A stretch of DNA of 6,174 nt. Source: Candidatus Aerophobota bacterium (GTDB lineage: Bacteria; Aerophobota; Aerophobia; Aerophobales; B3-G15). The notes below the pieces were generated by a model. That model was not told the origin of the DNA, ran no database searches, and saw only the letters and a list, made by a program, of their open reading frames with translations. Positions 5,908 to 6,174 of this stretch are shown in pieces. The stretch lies in the NCBI GenBank assembly GCA_011372105.1, contig DRTT01000106.1:1-6174 (forward strand), in the 5' to 3' direction. A program made the position numbers and the translations under genes. Position 1 is the first letter of the stretch. Every line of letters starts with the position of its first letter.

Positions 5908-6174
5908 TTTTGTTGCCTTCCTGTCTGTGGATTATAGGTGGCGAAACATAAATAGGAGTTAAATTTAAAGGATCGTCAATTTTTTTCTTTCTTATATAAT
6001 CAAGTGTCAGTTTGAGCAAAGGTTTATCTAAGGTGAATTTTTCTTTGAAAATGGAAAATTTTTCTTTGAAATTTACCTGAGGAAGATGACTTTCCGGATA
6101 AATAACAAGGATTATTTTCTTTTCTGTTAACTTTTCTGCTTCAACAAGGAGTTTTTCAGGGGTTAGAAAAAGAT
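5891..6174 (-). CDS. tsaB: TsaB-like t6A biosynthesis protein, C-terminal part (start lies beyond the window)
   Basis: An uninterrupted - strand frame enters at the right edge and ends with TGA at 5891-5893, giving 93 residues. TsaB is an inactive sugar-kinase-fold partner of TsaD in the complex that makes N6-threonylcarbamoyladenosine on ANN-decoding tRNAs. The N-terminal ATPase-fold half is outside the window. What is visible fits the TsaB tail: a segment LTPEKLLVEAEKL, then LLKLTLDYIRKKKIDDPLNL and the near-terminal LTPIYVSPP. The last matches the position where family members read PxYLR, although the usual YLR is YVS here. The call rests on that tail and on position directly before rimI, with a 17-nt overlap; sequence alone is only moderately persuasive because this end of TsaB is poorly conserved. 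Residues 35-48 of the visible part are a two-copy, seven-residue repeat (FKEKFSI then FKEKFTL). Confidence 0.72.
   Translation of the reverse strand, partial: LFLTPEKLLVEAEKLTEKKIILVIYPESHLPQVNFKEKFSIFKEKFTLDKPLLKLTLDYIRKKKIDDPLNLTPIYVSPPIIHRQEGNKNASGK
5916..5922 (-). promoter_or_regulatory. Shine-Dalgarno of rimI inside the tsaB end
   Basis: AGGAAGG on the - strand lies 8 nt before the rimI ATG and inside the last codons of tsaB. It is the strongest ribosome-binding site in the window and fixes the rimI start at 5907. It also implies that rimI is translated from a tsaB-rimI message. Confidence 0.65.
6029..6070 (-). repeat. Two-copy 21-bp in-frame tandem repeat in tsaB
   Basis: Two adjacent 21-bp units (6050-6070 and 6029-6049) encode FKEKFSI and FKEKFTL. 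A 15-bp core is identical in both (6057-6071 and 6036-6050). The unit is seven codons, so the frame is kept. It looks like a local duplication with slight later drift. Confidence 0.6.

Noticed and set aside
5565..5937. Two + strand open frames opposite rimI
   Set aside because: They lie antisense to a clear GNAT enzyme and encode low-complexity Phe/Leu-rich peptides without motifs.

Overview
The window holds seven protein genes packed almost without gaps. Five lie on the + strand: plsX (3' part only), fabH, a secreted DUF4139 protein, a divergent EF-G paralogue and bioY. Two lie on the - strand and converge on them: tsaB (3' part only, about 5891-6174) followed by rimI. No RNA gene, insertion sequence, CRISPR array, phage gene or clear intrinsic terminator is visible. 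There is no non-coding stretch longer than about 20 bases.

Organism: the DNA is AT-rich. The proteins are rich in Lys and Glu, and Arg is written mostly AGA/AGG with frequent ATA for Ile. This combination is common in low-GC thermophilic or anaerobic bacteria outside the well-studied groups. The genes are bacterial (FabH/PlsX type II lipid synthesis, ECF-type BioY, TsaB, RimI). I cannot name the phylum from the sequence. Thermophily is only an inference from composition and from the resemblance of the EF-G paralogue to the Thermus EF-G-2 type.

+ strand layout (1-5455): plsX and fabH overlap by 20 nt, and fabH and the DUF4139 gene overlap by 7 nt. Gaps of about 14-20 nt then separate the EF-G paralogue and bioY. 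This looks like one transcription unit whose promoter lies left of the window. PlsX (acyl-phosphate formation for phospholipid synthesis) and FabH (first condensation of fatty acid synthesis) form the usual core. The fabD/fabG/acpP genes that often follow fabH are absent. In their place are an exported protein of unknown function, a second-type EF-G with altered GTPase motifs, and a biotin transporter S-component. Biotin is the cofactor of acetyl-CoA carboxylase, so BioY has a plausible link to the lipid genes. The other two have no obvious link.

- strand layout (5452-6174): tsaB and rimI overlap by 17 nt. They are a common bacterial pair (t6A tRNA modification and ribosomal-protein N-acetylation). 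rimI and bioY end tail-to-tail, and their stop codons share the palindrome TTAA.

I see mostly housekeeping genes in an unusual order, not a defence or mobile system. The best leads are the EF-G paralogue, which has Phe at the catalytic His position and NKVE in place of NKxD, and the small secreted DUF4139 protein inserted behind fabH.
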